Below are positions 63,477 to 64,000 of a DNA stretch of 64,000 bases, piece after piece. Within the stretch, counting starts at the first letter, position 1. Each line of letters starts with the position of its first letter. The DNA comes from Brevibacillus migulae (lineage in GTDB: Bacteria; Bacillota; Bacilli; Brevibacillales; Brevibacillaceae): the NCBI RefSeq assembly GCF_004521915.1, contig NZ_SDKD01000014.1, forward strand, positions 1 through 64,000, read 5' to 3'. Below the pieces are notes generated by a model, which saw only the letters and a program-made list of their open reading frames with translations, was not told the origin of the DNA and made no database searches. Both the position numbers and the translations under genes were made by a program.

Positions 63477-64000
63477 ATGATCGATATCCATAGCCACATA
63501 TTGCCTGGATTGGACGATGGGGCGAGATCAGTTGAGGAAGCTGTCGCCATGGCACGAAACGCCTGGCTCGACGGCATCACTGATATGATTGTAACCCCCC
63601 ACACACATGACGGCATCTACCACAATTCTTTGGCGCAAATCAGAGAAGCGGTAGAGCAGCTGCAGCAGGTGCTCAGCAGTCGCGGGATACCGCTGACGCT
63701 GCATGTGGGAGCAGAGATCCATATCCATCTCGAGTTGGTGGAGAATCTCCAAACGGCTCTGCTGGCAACCCTCTGCGACCAGTACAAGTATGTGCTGCTG
63801 GAGCTGCCCTCGTACCAATTGCCGCGTTTTACGGATAAATTGATTGAGGAGTTGTTGAAGAAGGGAGTTACGCCGATTATTGCCCATCCGGAAAGGCTGG
63901 AGGTGCTCTGTAACCAACCGCAGCTGCTCGCACGTTGGATCGCTAAGGGAGCGGTGGCACAGGTAACGGCAGATAGTCTCACCGGAAAGATGGGCAAAAG
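63477..64000 (+). CDS. PHP-domain tyrosine phosphatase (YwqE/CpsB-like), 3' part outside window
   Basis: The frame from ATG 63477 stays open to the end of the window, giving about 174 codons. It has the PHP metal site IDIHSHILPGLDDGARS at the N-terminus, TPHTHDGIYHN, VGAEIHIH and IIAHPERL, which are the YwqE/CpsB manganese-dependent phosphatase marks. The protein dephosphorylates the BY-kinase encoded just before it. GGATGAACGGCGT gives a weak ribosome site. About 80 C-terminal residues should lie beyond the window. Confidence 0.92.
   Translation, partial: MIDIHSHILPGLDDGARSVEEAVAMARNAWLDGITDMIVTPHTHDGIYHNSLAQIREAVEQLQQVLSSRGIPLTLHVGAEIHIHLELVENLQTALLATLCDQYKYVLLELPSYQLPRFTDKLIEELLKKGVTPIIAHPERLEVLCNQPQLLARWIAKGAVAQVTADSLTGKMGK

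Overview
The window reads as one continuous chromosomal stretch of a mesophilic, endospore-forming Bacillota. Brevibacillus or a close relative in the Paenibacillaceae is my best guess. This rests on strong AGGAGG ribosome sites, TTG and GTG starts, moderate GC, a YhcN/YlaJ sporulation lipoprotein, a GlpP-regulated glp locus, AraM, an S-box leader, ABC-F proteins and a Wzz/BY-kinase/PHP-phosphatase operon. No rRNA, tRNA, CRISPR array, prophage or intact insertion sequence was seen.

Layout. 1-1.1 kb: manganese pyrophosphatase. 1.1-3.9 kb (minus): a MoxR-like ATPase and a VWA protein joined by a possible -1 frameshift site, plus a small upstream gene. 4.2-11.3 kb: arabinan/arabinose locus with a LacI-type regulator, four matching operators, a solute-binding protein broken by one TAG codon, two permeases, a GH51 arabinofuranosidase and AraM. 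11.4-17.9 kb: mixed single genes, including an AT-rich aminoglycoside 6-adenylyltransferase. 18-23 kb: glpP, glpF, glpK, glpD with two leader terminators. 23-32 kb: a secreted Big_2 protein, a YesMN-type two-component pair, a chemoreceptor, and a MocR regulator divergent from a nitroreductase. 32-38 kb: a secreted protein, an efflux pump with its TetR regulator and twin operators, a VOC protein, an AraC regulator and an SDR. 38-44.3 kb: pectin utilisation (two permeases, binding protein, oligogalacturonate lyase, KdgF-like cupin, secreted pectate lyase). 44.3-49.5 kb: CheY, an MFS pump with a leader terminator, small membrane proteins and an orphan HsdM-type methylase. 49.5-53.9 kb: a membrane/TPR/AAA+ gene trio and an ABC-F protein. 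53.9-54.5 kb: non-coding foldback DNA. 54.6-60.8 kb: an operon headed by a SAM riboswitch that encodes a nucleoside-type ABC importer, a molybdopterin oxidoreductase and a nucleoside phosphorylase. 60.9-64 kb: an LCP protein and the start of a polysaccharide operon that runs off the window.

How it works together. Much of the window serves plant-polymer and glycerol use. Pectate lyase and arabinofuranosidase cut pectin and arabinan, and two sugar importers without ATPase genes bring in oligomers, probably sharing an MsmX-type ATPase. Candidate cre sites link the arabinose, glycerol and pectin loci to carbon catabolite control.

Most unusual items: the SAM-riboswitch nucleoside operon; a pair of foldback repeats at 44.35 and 54.3 kb whose inner boxes are conserved while the outer stems differ but still pair; the -1 slippery A-tract between the ATPase and VWA genes; the membrane/TPR/AAA+ trio; and several RNA-leader structures.
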